Positions 25,151-33,224 of a stretch of 38,041 bases of DNA are shown piece by piece; within the stretch, counting starts at the first letter, position 1, and every line of letters starts with the position of its first letter. Below the pieces are notes generated by a model. It saw only the letters and a program-made list of their open reading frames with translations. It searched no databases and was not told where the DNA came from. Where the stretch lies: positions 1 to 38,041 of the forward strand of contig DIEQ01000115.1 in the NCBI GenBank assembly GCA_002418705.1, in the 5' to 3' direction. The stretch comes from Mageeibacillus sp. UBA5770 (GTDB lineage Bacteria > Bacillota_A > Clostridia > Saccharofermentanales > Saccharofermentanaceae). A program made the position numbers and the translations under genes.

Positions 25151-27661
25151 TTAATCTCCTTCTGATCCCATAACGATATGAATAATGGTACCCATCGGTT
25201 TTTTTGTCAGAATCGAATTTCCGGACAGGTCCGCCGGAACGGTTCCCGTGGGTTCTGTTTCCGAAGTGGTCTGCTGTCCCTCTTCGTCTGTAGGCATCTG
25301 AGTCGGCTCATTTGAGGGTATGGCTGTCGGTTCCGGCGTCGGGGTTGTCCCGTCAGGTGTTTCGCCGGGTGTAGCACCGGGTGTTGCCGTAGGAATTGCC
25401 GTACTCGTTCTTGGTTCCGGCGTCTGGGATATGACAGTGCCTTTGCTGTCCCCTTCGATTTCAATGTTAAGTCCGCTCAGGCGGGCTTCCTTGTAACATT
25501 CCGCAATATCCTTGCCTGTGAAGTCAGGAATAACGACTTGTTTCATCTGTTCCTCTGATGTGGTGTGTGAATAAAGGACAACCTGTCCATTCTTATACAG
25601 GGTCGCATCTTTTCCTGGGAAGGACGCGGTTATCAGTGCATCGTCCTCCATATTATCTTCCCCGTCAACAACAGTAAAGCCGGCAAGATAGAGAATTGCC
25701 TTTGCTTCTTTATATGTTATACCCGTAACATCCGGCACTGAATATCTGGTAGTCAGATTAACATAGTCTTTTTCTGAGTAATTATGCCTGACTCCAAGAT
25801 ACTCAAGCGTCTGGGATACAATATTAGCAGCTGCTTTCGTCGCACAGCTTGAACCAACCAGTTTATCAGCCGGTTTGTTTACAACAACGAGGACGACAAT
25901 CTGCGGGTCATCTGCAGGTGCATATCCGCCGAACGAAAGAACATGCAGGCCGGCATATTCGCCGTGTTCCGTTGTTGATGTACTTGTTTTTCCTGCAACG
26001 TTGTATCCCTCGACATATCCTGCGGTACCCGTACCCTCCGTGACAACGCCTTCCATCAGTTTTCTGATGCGGTTGGCAGTTGCCTCTGAAAAAATAGTAC
26101 GAATCGCCTCAGGTTCGAATTCCTTAACAATATTACCATTCTTATCAGTAAGGGAGTTTGCTATCTGTGGAGTCATAAGTGTTCCGCCGTTGACAAGCGC
26201 ACAATATGCATTGGCCAGCTGCAGCGGAGTAACCGTAGACGACTCGCCAAAAGAAAGTGTCGCCAGGTCAACAACGGATGGATTTTTGTGGAATATTCCG
26301 ACACCTTCTTCAGGAAGGTCGATGCCTGTCCTGTCATAAAAACCGAAATTATGTACATATTCATAATATTTAGTAATACCGATCCGTAATGCCAGCTGCA
26401 CGAAAATCGGGTTGCATGAATTCTCAAAAGCTTTCGTTAAGGTCTCCGTCCCGTGATTTCCGCCCTCTTTTTCCCTCCAGCAGCTAATCGTATCTATTGA
26501 TGAAATCGCTATCGGCTCATCACTAAAATATTCGTCCTCGTATGTCAGGCCTTCTTCAAGTGCAATCGCCGTCGTAAATGCCTTGAAGGTGGAACCCGGT
26601 TCGTACGTATCTGAAATAGCACGGTTTCTCCAGGCTTGCGACATGATATATGTTAACTGTGCTTTGTCATCCATCGCATCCCATGCTGCCTGTTCGACCC
26701 ACTCCGGTTCTGCAGTAGGCTGATTCGGATTAAAATTAGGGTACGATGCCATTCCCAGGACAGCACCTGTGTACGGATTCATTACGATGGCCGTAACGCC
26801 TTCAATGACATCATATACTTCATACACATCCTGGCAGGCATTTTCAGCAATCCTCTGTATGTTCTGGTCAATATTAAGAACAACATTATACCCGTCTTCG
26901 GCCTCAATGGTCGTCGGTGCTGAATACGGAAGTGCACTCTGCGTATAATTATCCACCTCTACATATGTATATCCTTCTTTACCGGTCAGAATGGAATTAT
27001 ATTCCGATTCGATACCGAGCTGCCCGAATAGAATCCCATCCGTTGCGTTGGCATAACCTAGAATCTGAGATGCCAGGGTACCGTTTGAATAATATCTTTT
27101 TGCAACGGCATCCACTTTCGTACCGCCAATATTATTACTGACAATATAGGCATTAAATGCATCTATCTGTTCTTTGGATAAATTTTTAGCAAGCTGGACA
27201 TACTGGGAATCCGTTTTGCCCATTGCTTCTGCCACAACACTCGCTTCAAGGCCGATTGCTGCTGCAATATTTGTCGCTATCGCATCCGACGAGATCTTTT
27301 TTGTCAGTGATCTGACATCCGAAGGTGTGATGCCGACTGTATAGACATATGTCGTGCTGGCCAGCGTACTTCCGGTGGCATCAAGGATATCCCCGCGCAC
27401 AGGTTCGTCCTGAATGCGCCTCCAGTGCTGCTGAGAAGCAATCTGCGAATAATATTCATACTGATTAATCTGCAGGTCATACAGCGAATATATCAGGTAT
27501 CCGCAGAAAAATGTCACACAAATTCCAATAAAAAGAATCCACCCCCTCCGTTTGCCGGTGAGAGGAGATTCTTTGCGTTTTTTTGACCTGCGGCTTCGCC
27601 TTGAGGGGTTGCTGCGCGAATGAACTCTGCCGCCTGAATTCCGATCTGTATACTCCGTCAA
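25151..27661 (-). CDS. Class B penicillin-binding protein (FtsI/SpoVD-like) with PASTA domains
   Basis: Transpeptidase of septal wall synthesis. The 836-residue protein has a basic cytoplasmic tail, one membrane helix (about residues 41-60), a dimerisation domain, and a transpeptidase domain with SxxK at 357-360 (GSTFKAFT) and SxN at 415-417 (SCN). The third motif reads KTS at 558-560 instead of the usual KTG. PASTA repeats follow: one at about 640-698, and a second starting near 708 that is interrupted by a Thr/Pro-rich stretch (about 749-816) before its last strand. TTG at 27661 is the likely start, with GGGAAGG upstream. Its position after ftsL fits FtsI/Pbp2B or SpoVD; sporulation versus vegetative role cannot be decided. 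Confidence 0.93.
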   Translation of the reverse strand: MTEYTDRNSGGRVHSRSNPSRRSRRSKKRKESPLTGKRRGWILFIGICVTFFCGYLIYSLYDLQINQYEYYSQIASQQHWRRIQDEPVRGDILDATGSTLASTTYVYTVGITPSDVRSLTKKISSDAIATNIAAAIGLEASVVAEAMGKTDSQYVQLAKNLSKEQIDAFNAYIVSNNIGGTKVDAVAKRYYSNGTLASQILGYANATDGILFGQLGIESEYNSILTGKEGYTYVEVDNYTQSALPYSAPTTIEAEDGYNVVLNIDQNIQRIAENACQDVYEVYDVIEGVTAIVMNPYTGAVLGMASYPNFNPNQPTAEPEWVEQAAWDAMDDKAQLTYIMSQAWRNRAISDTYEPGSTFKAFTTAIALEEGLTYEDEYFSDEPIAISSIDTISCWREKEGGNHGTETLTKAFENSCNPIFVQLALRIGITKYYEYVHNFGFYDRTGIDLPEEGVGIFHKNPSVVDLATLSFGESSTVTPLQLANAYCALVNGGTLMTPQIANSLTDKNGNIVKEFEPEAIRTIFSEATANRIRKLMEGVVTEGTGTAGYVEGYNVAGKTSTSTTEHGEYAGLHVLSFGGYAPADDPQIVVLVVVNKPADKLVGSSCATKAAANIVSQTLEYLGVRHNYSEKDYVNLTTRYSVPDVTGITYKEAKAILYLAGFTVVDGEDNMEDDALITASFPGKDATLYKNGQVVLYSHTTSEEQMKQVVIPDFTGKDIAECYKEARLSGLNIEIEGDSKGTVISQTPEPRTSTAIPTATPGATPGETPDGTTPTPEPTAIPSNEPTQMPTDEEGQQTTSETEPTGTVPADLSGNSILTKKPMGTIIHIVMGSEGD

Positions 27662-27677
27662 AACTTGCGCCTTCCCT

Positions 27678-28325
27678 TCATCGTAAAGATGAATAGTATT
27701 GTGCCAGATTTACCTTGGCAGATGCAAGACTTGATTTACTGCTTACAGATGAAGTACCGGAAGAATTGGTAACAAGCTGATCCGCTGCGGGCAGCTCGAC
27801 CACCATAATCTGCTTTCCGCCGGGTTCCTGCATACCGAGGCGTTCCATAGCATCCCAGCGGATTTGTGTCAGATCTGCATTTGCTACAAGATCTTCCTCG
27901 ATTTGCCTGGTCTCCTGCTCGAGCGCCGTTATTTTCTTCTGAACAGCATTGTTTTGGAAATTAAGTGAAGTTATCTGTGACTGACGGTACAGAAGAAAAG
28001 TGAACATGCCGGCCACTATGGCTATGCCAAGTGAAATTGCCAGGGCTTCCTTAAATCGCTTACCGGAAATGTATCTTTCCTTTTGCTTATGGGCCTCAAG
28101 AAGTTCCTGACGGCGAAGGCGTTCTGCCTCGGTCTTTTTACGGGTCTTGGGAGCGGGAAGGCTTCTTGAAGGCATTTCTGCCGGAATATTCTGTGGAGCA
28201 TATCCGTATCCGGAAGGTGCAGGATATCCATACACGGGCTGAGGAACATAATCTGACGTTCCTGTGCTTCTCCCGAAATATGTGGCCTCAAGTTCATCCC
28301 AGTCACTAACAGCATATGCATTCAT
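27678..28325 (-). CDS. ftsL: Cell division protein FtsL-like
   Basis: Bitopic divisome protein, identified mainly by position between rsmH and the PBP. The 215-residue protein has a long cytoplasmic tail of about 100 residues with a Tyr/Pro/Gly-rich first half (VYGYPAPSGYGYAPQ) and a basic second half (KTRKKTEAERLRRQELLEAH). One membrane helix (ALAISLGIAIVAGMFTFLLY) and a short extracytoplasmic coiled coil (KKITALEQETRQIEEDL) follow, with a Ser-rich tail. The tail is much longer than in typical FtsL (about 100-120 residues overall). The ATG is 2 nt after the rsmH stop. Confidence 0.85.
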   Translation of the reverse strand: MNAYAVSDWDELEATYFGRSTGTSDYVPQPVYGYPAPSGYGYAPQNIPAEMPSRSLPAPKTRKKTEAERLRRQELLEAHKQKERYISGKRFKEALAISLGIAIVAGMFTFLLYRQSQITSLNFQNNAVQKKITALEQETRQIEEDLVANADLTQIRWDAMERLGMQEPGGKQIMVVELPAADQLVTNSSGTSSVSSKSSLASAKVNLAQYYSSLR

Positions 28326-28327
28326 TT

Positions 28328-29284
28328 CTATTCATTCCTCTCAAACACTCTAAGCTTTGCGCTTCTCGCTCTCTTGTTTCTGGAAGCTTCCGCCTCTTTT
28401 GCTTCGATGGCTCTCCTGGACACAGATTTTCCAAATGGCTTGCGGTTACAGACACAGACAGGAAACTCACGCGGGCATATACACGGGTCTTCAAGAGTAC
28501 GAAAGGCCTCTTTGACCATTCGATCCTCAAGTGAGTGGAAAGAAATGATGGCAAGTCTTCCACCCGGGCGAAGATAGAGCGGTGCATCTTCCAGCAGTTT
28601 TTCTATAGATGCGAGTTCATGGTTAACTTCGATTCTTATTGCCTGAAAAGATCTTCTTGCAGGATGCTGATCCTCATTTTTTGATTTTGCAGGCATGGCT
28701 TTCATAATGATTTTTGAAAGTTCGGATGTTGTGGTGATCGGATTGATTTTCCGGGCATTTACGATGGCCGACGCGATGCGCCCTGCATATCTTTCTTCAC
28801 CGAATGTCCTTAAAATCCTGACAATTTCGTCTTCCGAATACCTGTTGACAACAATTTCCGCTGTCAGCTTCTGTTTGTCGTCCATGCGCATATCCAAAGG
28901 GCCATCGCTGGCATAAGAGAATCCCCTGTCTGCCGTATCAAGCTGATGCGATGAGACACCAAGATCTGCAAGGATTCCGTCGACAGCCTCTATTCCGAGA
29001 TCATCGAGGACCCTGGCCATTCCCGAAAAATCTGACTTGATGAGCTTCCACTGGGCCTGGCTTTGTTTGCTGTCCCTGACCTTGCTGCACGCAGCAAGAG
29101 CCTGATCATCTTTATCAAGAGAAATGAGTAAACCTTCCGGTCCAAGACGGTCAAGGATACCGCCGCTGTGCCCGCCTCCGCCTGCCGTACAGTCAACATA
29201 AATACCGTCAGGCTTTATACGCAGCATCTCCATACATTCATCAAAAAGAACAGGGAGATGAGAAAAATCAAAGTCCTGTGACAT
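28328..29284 (-). CDS. rsmH: 16S rRNA (cytosine(1402)-N(4))-methyltransferase RsmH
   Basis: SAM-dependent methyltransferase acting on C1402 of 16S rRNA; the gene is also called mraW. The 318-residue protein has the N-terminal HLPVLFDECMEML, the SAM motif VDCTAGGGGHSGGIL, GILADLGVSSHQLD, and the C-terminal LAIISFHSLEDRMVKEAFR followed by a Cys-rich segment. Its ATG lies inside the mraZ 3' end, overlapping by 17 nt, which is a standard dcw arrangement. Confidence 0.97.
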   Translation of the reverse strand: MSQDFDFSHLPVLFDECMEMLRIKPDGIYVDCTAGGGGHSGGILDRLGPEGLLISLDKDDQALAACSKVRDSKQSQAQWKLIKSDFSGMARVLDDLGIEAVDGILADLGVSSHQLDTADRGFSYASDGPLDMRMDDKQKLTAEIVVNRYSEDEIVRILRTFGEERYAGRIASAIVNARKINPITTTSELSKIIMKAMPAKSKNEDQHPARRSFQAIRIEVNHELASIEKLLEDAPLYLRPGGRLAIISFHSLEDRMVKEAFRTLEDPCICPREFPVCVCNRKPFGKSVSRRAIEAKEAEASRNKRARSAKLRVFERNE

Positions 29285-29702
29285 TGTATTCCGTTAGGTC
29301 GAGATCCATGACGGAGCTCAACGCCTCCTTCTTCTTTTCATAGAATTTCTTTGAACAAATATCCAGTTTGTCGCCAAGATCGATAATACTTATTTCTTCA
29401 GAAGGACCTGTTCCTATATGCTCCCAGAGTTCCGATGATACTGATATTCTGCCCTGGCTGTCCAAATCACAATTGAGTGCTTCACCGATAATCAGGCGTG
29501 TAACACTTCTGACTTTCGGATCCATACTGTTCAAGGCTTCAAACTGTCTGCGGATGTTGGCGAAACGCTCTTCTGTGTATACGGAAAGATATCCGGAATC
29601 AAGGCTCAAAGTGACGACGAGACTCTTACCCATGCTGTCGCGCAGCTTCGAGGGTACGAATACTCTTCCCTTTGAATCGATCTTGTTCGTATATCTCGCC
29701 AA
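29268..29702 (-). CDS. mraZ: Transcriptional regulator MraZ
   Basis: First gene of the dcw cluster; MraZ binds direct repeats upstream of its own gene in characterised bacteria. The 144-residue protein has two SpoVT/AbrB-like swapped beta modules (YTNKIDSKGRVFVPSKLRD and CDLDSQGRISVSSELWEH). The start is TTG at 29702, giving ARYTNKIDSKGR as usual for MraZ, with a G-rich Shine-Dalgarno (GGGGG) about 8 nt upstream. Direct repeats resembling MraZ boxes lie just upstream. Confidence 0.95.
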   Translation of the reverse strand: MARYTNKIDSKGRVFVPSKLRDSMGKSLVVTLSLDSGYLSVYTEERFANIRRQFEALNSMDPKVRSVTRLIIGEALNCDLDSQGRISVSSELWEHIGTGPSEEISIIDLGDKLDICSKKFYEKKKEALSSVMDLDLTEYNVTGL

Positions 29703-29752
29703 TCAGTTATCCCCCGTTTCCACAAAGTTATCCACCACTATTCACCACAACT

Positions 29753-29780
29753 AAACCTTTTTACTCCACTACACTCCACT
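29753..29780 (-). promoter_or_regulatory. MraZ-box-like direct repeats
   Basis: On the minus strand AGTGGAGT occurs at 29780-29773 and again at 29770-29763, a 10-bp period. A degenerate third unit AAAGGTTT follows at 29760-29753. Further GTGG tetrads occur down to about 29710. They lie just downstream of the promoter at 29789-29817. Period, GTGG core and position fit the operator bound by MraZ; binding itself is inference. Confidence 0.75.
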
Positions 29781-29788
29781 TGTCTTGT

Positions 29789-29817
29789 ATTTTACACGCC
29801 TGACATCAGAAGTTCAA
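29789..29817 (-). promoter_or_regulatory. Sigma-A-type promoter of the dcw cluster
   Basis: On the minus strand TTGAAC (29817-29812), 17 nt, then TAAAAT (29794-29789) preceded by a TG one base earlier. It lies about 85 nt upstream of the mraZ TTG and directly abuts the MraZ-box-like repeats. Confidence 0.75.
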
Positions 29818-29870
29818 GCTTATTTGAGAGTATTGGCTATAAAAACCGAACAAAGTTTACCTCCATGCGC

Positions 29871-29907
29871 AAAAAACCACCCCTCACTTGTTATGAAGGA
29901 TGGTTTT
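29871..29907 (-). terminator. Rho-independent terminator after rodA
   Basis: On the minus strand AAAACCATCC pairs with GGGTGGTTTT (one G-U pair) across a loop of about 15 nt, and the stem runs into a TTTTTT tract. It lies about 43 nt after the rodA stop and upstream of the dcw promoter, separating the two transcription units. Confidence 0.8.
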
Positions 29908-29949
29908 ATATGTTGATACTATGCAAATAATGGTTTTAGTTCAGCAAAT

Positions 29950-31077
29950 TTATCCCCGTCCGAGGTTTCGCTCCATGGAAATATTCAAAATGATTCCGAT
30001 CGCTATAAAGTTAACGAGCAGCGCCGTGCCTCCGAGGCTTATAAATGGCAGCGGGATACCGGTAATCGGAAGCAGGCCGACACTCATCCCCATATTCTCT
30101 ATGAAGTGAAAAGCAAAACCGGCAGTAAGTCCGATGACTGTGAATGAATATGACCTCTGGGAAGCCCTTGAGGCAACATAAAGACATCTCATTAGAAAGA
30201 AAAACGCGAGAAGCACAACAGCGGTCGTCCCGATAAATCCCATATGTTCTGATACCGCAGAATAAATAAAATCGGACTCCTTTACAGGGACGCTTACAAA
30301 CGTGCCGGTCGTGTTGCCGATCAGGCCGCCGGATGCAATTGCACTTTTGGCCTGAACAAGATTATATTCTGCAGTCGGATCCGAACCCTCGAATAACAGG
30401 GAGAGAATGCGCTTCTTTTGAAACGCTTCGAGGTAAAAATTCCACACGAAAGGAATTGCAACGATGACTCCGGAAAGTGCCAGAAAGAAATACCTGTATT
30501 TGAGCCCCCAGATAAAGAGAATACAGACAAACGAAAAAACAATAACCATACCCGTTCCAAAATCAGGCTGCCGCAGAATCAGTAACAAAGGAGCTGAATA
30601 TACCAGAACAAGATATAGAAATCCTCTTTTTACAGAAATGCGTTTCTCCGATATATCCTCGAATAGATATGCGGCAACAAGTACCAGACCAATCTTAGCT
30701 ATTTCAGACGGTTGAAAAGTACCGACGACCGGGAAACGCATCCATGCGTCTGCGCCCCAGGTAGCCTTCATCGAAAAACCGTCAAACGGCATAACCATAA
30801 GAAGAAGCAGCGAAAACACATACATGCCCCAGCCGATAAGCTTCAAAAAATGGGTTTCAAGCAGGCAGATAATCAGCGCAATGAAGATGCCCAGAACCGC
30901 CGCTCCGGCCTGCTTATAAAGATTCTGCGGATAATCTTTGTAACCGCTCGACAGAACCCTCTGCAGTACAAAAAGACCGATCATGGTAAGGGTTAGTATC
31001 GGTACAATAAGCCAGTAATCGACAGCGCGGAAGTAATTGTTTCTGAGCTGTTCAATGCCTGATCTTCCAGTATTCAT
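29950..31077 (-). CDS. rodA: SEDS-family peptidoglycan polymerase RodA
   Basis: Polytopic glycosyltransferase of the elongation machinery. The 375-residue protein has about ten membrane helices and SEDS motifs: GADAWMRFPVVGTFQPSEIA, LLILRQPDFGTGMVIV, VPVKESDFIYSAVSEHMGF (Asp at the catalytic position) and IPLPFISLGGTALLVNF. It is the second SEDS protein in the window, separate from ftsW in the dcw cluster and not adjacent to a division PBP, so RodA is the better name. ATG overlaps the lgt stop by 4 nt; a terminator follows. No PBP2 partner gene or mreBCD is present here. Confidence 0.9.
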   Translation of the reverse strand: MNTGRSGIEQLRNNYFRAVDYWLIVPILTLTMIGLFVLQRVLSSGYKDYPQNLYKQAGAAVLGIFIALIICLLETHFLKLIGWGMYVFSLLLLMVMPFDGFSMKATWGADAWMRFPVVGTFQPSEIAKIGLVLVAAYLFEDISEKRISVKRGFLYLVLVYSAPLLLILRQPDFGTGMVIVFSFVCILFIWGLKYRYFFLALSGVIVAIPFVWNFYLEAFQKKRILSLLFEGSDPTAEYNLVQAKSAIASGGLIGNTTGTFVSVPVKESDFIYSAVSEHMGFIGTTAVVLLAFFFLMRCLYVASRASQRSYSFTVIGLTAGFAFHFIENMGMSVGLLPITGIPLPFISLGGTALLVNFIAIGIILNISMERNLGRG

Positions 31078-32135
31078 GAATTACTCTTTTCTTCCTCATC
31101 TTCCGATTTGTAAATATCATCAGAATTATCAGAATCTGAATCTGCTTCCGCTTCAGAATTTGCTTCAGACTTCTCCGGCGCTTCAGAAGCAACAACGGCA
31201 GATTCTTCTATAGGCTCTGCATCAGAATCCACATCCGCTGATTTCTCAGCAGGCGCAGTATCATCTGCCGGGGATACGGGCTGTCTTTTCAGACCAAGAT
31301 AACGGACAATGGCAATGATTGCAAACCCGGCGACAACCAAAACGGCAGATAGAACCTGTGAGGAACGAAGTCCTGTATCGCCGATATAAAGTGAATCTGT
31401 ACGAAGGCCTTCAATGAAGAATCGAACAATTCCATAAAGTATGAAGTATATGGCGACCGTCGAGTATGGCTGTCTGCTCCTCTTTCTCACAGAAAGAAGG
31501 ACAATAAAGATAATAAGAGTTGCAATAGACTCATACAGGAATGTCGGGTGTACTGGTGCATTCGGATCGAGTGTCGGATTATTCAGCTGGAGATAATATG
31601 TTGTCGCTTCGCTGATCATTCCCCACGGAAGATTCGTATTAGTTCCAAAAGCTTCCTGATTGAAAAAGTTACCCCAGCGGCCGATTGCCTGTCCCAGCGG
31701 AATGTATACGATCAGGAAATCCAACACATTGGATGTGTTCAGTTTCTTCAGCCTAGTCATAACGAAAACGGCGATGAAAGACATAATTACGCCACCGAAA
31801 ACAGCCAATCCGCCATTACGGACATCAAAAATCAGTTTTGGATCAGAGGCAAATGATTTCCATGAGAAGGCAACATAGTAAAGACGGGCTCCGATCACGG
31901 ATGCCGGAATGATTACCAGACTGAAATCAATAACATGGTCGCTTGTAAGAGAAAACTTCTTTGCCTGCTTCATTGCAAGGCCGACACAGGCGCCAAATGC
32001 AAGAATAATGCAGATTCCATACCAGTAAATCGGGAAAGAACCAACCTGAAAAGCAACCCGGCTTATCGGAAGGTCATTGATTCCCAGTCCGGGAAAGCTA
32101 ACATTTGTATCTGCTAAAAGCAACGGAATTGTCAT
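31074..32135 (-). CDS. lgt: Prolipoprotein diacylglyceryl transferase Lgt with acidic C-terminal tail
   Basis: Membrane enzyme that attaches diacylglycerol from phosphatidylglycerol to the lipobox Cys of prolipoproteins. It has about seven membrane helices and the Lgt signature GRWGNFFNQEAFG. It also has HPTFLYESIATL and the YGIVRFFIEGLRTDSLYIG segment. A highly acidic, low-complexity tail of about 60 residues (Ser/Asp/Glu/Ala) follows the last helix and is not part of the usual family core. GTG at 32144 opens the frame, but a GAGGTG site ideally precedes ATG at 32135, so I start there (353 residues). Confidence 0.95.
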   Translation of the reverse strand: MTIPLLLADTNVSFPGLGINDLPISRVAFQVGSFPIYWYGICIILAFGACVGLAMKQAKKFSLTSDHVIDFSLVIIPASVIGARLYYVAFSWKSFASDPKLIFDVRNGGLAVFGGVIMSFIAVFVMTRLKKLNTSNVLDFLIVYIPLGQAIGRWGNFFNQEAFGTNTNLPWGMISEATTYYLQLNNPTLDPNAPVHPTFLYESIATLIIFIVLLSVRKRSRQPYSTVAIYFILYGIVRFFIEGLRTDSLYIGDTGLRSSQVLSAVLVVAGFAIIAIVRYLGLKRQPVSPADDTAPAEKSADVDSDAEPIEESAVVASEAPEKSEANSEAEADSDSDNSDDIYKSEDEEEKSNS

Positions 32136-32210
32136 TTTCTTCACCTCATCAGAATTGAATTTTTCCTGGCATGTCGGGCAAAAACACGATCGTTCTTATG
32201 CACCTTGCTA

Positions 32211-32216
32211 ATCATA
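32211..32216 (-). promoter_or_regulatory. Possible extended -10 element for lgt-rodA
   Basis: Minus-strand TATGAT preceded by TGA lies at the ribF stop, in the only gap (about 76 nt) between ribF and lgt. No good -35 is visible. It would give lgt-rodA some transcription independent of infB, but the evidence is one hexamer. Confidence 0.25.
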
Positions 32217-33222
32217 TCACACCTGAAAGAAGATTCGAATAGTCATAATCCTGAAGACTATGATAATGCCTCACTTCTGCCATATCTTTATGTACCTGTT
32301 CTTTTAGCGCCGCCACATCTGCAAAACGGTGCTCCGGACGCATAAATGATATCAGGAAAATACGGATTTTTTCACCGTAAATGTCCATTGAATGATCATA
32401 CATCATGGTTTCAACGAGAGGAACAAAATCCGAAGTATTCACTGTCGGACGAAGGCCTACACTTGTTATTGACGGATAAAATTCACCATTCATATAAAGA
32501 ATGGATGCATATACCCCAAAGGCAGGTATTAGCTTTCCGGGTTGTATGACAATATTTGCTGTCGGAAATCCGAGCGTTCTTCCGAGACGCTGTCCCTGCT
32601 GGACAATCCCCTCGTATGATATCGGATATCCCAAGAGAGAGTTGGCGAGAGTGATTCTTCCATTCTTTACGCATTCACGGATCCATGTGCTGGAAATCAC
32701 TTTATCCTGATACATGACGGGAGGCACGGCAAATACTTCGATTCCGTTTTCCTGTCCCCAAAAGGTCAGAAGCTCCATGTTGCCTTCCCGGCTGCGTCCA
32801 AAGCGGTAGTCTTCCCCCGCGACGATAACCTTTGCCCCGAGAAGCTCCTTAAGCTGATTCTGCAGAAAATCCATTGCATGCATGGACGATACGGATTCAG
32901 AAAAAGGAAACAGCGCTGTCTCATCGAGGCCTGTCCGCTCAAAACAGCCTATTTTTTCTGACAGGGTAGTCAGCATCGAATTTGCTTTATCCCGGCCATC
33001 CCCTTTTTTTGACTTCGGCAAAGAAGAAAAAGTATGGACCATAGACGGAATTCCCCGCTCCTGGGCCAGACTAGTGAGCTTGTTAAGTATCTTTTTATGC
33101 CCCTGATGAACTCCGTCAAAATAACCGAGAGCTACCGCGCGGCCATTGGCGGCCGTCCCGGGGAATTCGCCCGGTGCTATAAGTTTCCCGTTATTATCTT
33201 CAGTAAATTCCCATATGCGCAA
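32212..33222 (-). CDS. ribF: Bifunctional riboflavin kinase/FAD synthetase RibF
   Basis: Converts riboflavin to FMN and then to FAD. The 336-residue protein has an N-terminal nucleotidyltransferase domain (VALGYFDGVHQGHKKIL, VAGEDYRFGRSREGN, STWIREC) and a C-terminal flavokinase domain (GQRLGRTLGFPTANI, GVYASILYMNG, FLISFMRPEHRFADVAALKE). The likely start is TTG at 33222, 2 nt after the truB stop, with AAGGATG upstream. Its order after truB is the standard Firmicute arrangement. I see no FMN riboswitch. Confidence 0.95.
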   Translation of the reverse strand: MRIWEFTEDNNGKLIAPGEFPGTAANGRAVALGYFDGVHQGHKKILNKLTSLAQERGIPSMVHTFSSLPKSKKGDGRDKANSMLTTLSEKIGCFERTGLDETALFPFSESVSSMHAMDFLQNQLKELLGAKVIVAGEDYRFGRSREGNMELLTFWGQENGIEVFAVPPVMYQDKVISSTWIRECVKNGRITLANSLLGYPISYEGIVQQGQRLGRTLGFPTANIVIQPGKLIPAFGVYASILYMNGEFYPSITSVGLRPTVNTSDFVPLVETMMYDHSMDIYGEKIRIFLISFMRPEHRFADVAALKEQVHKDMAEVRHYHSLQDYDYSNLLSGVI

Positions 33223-33224
33223 TG

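Noticed and set aside
32145..32211. Possible terminator or riboswitch between ribF and lgt
   Set aside because: An ACGATCGT palindrome followed by GTTTTT is present, but it cannot form a hairpin with a loop and no extended pairing was found.
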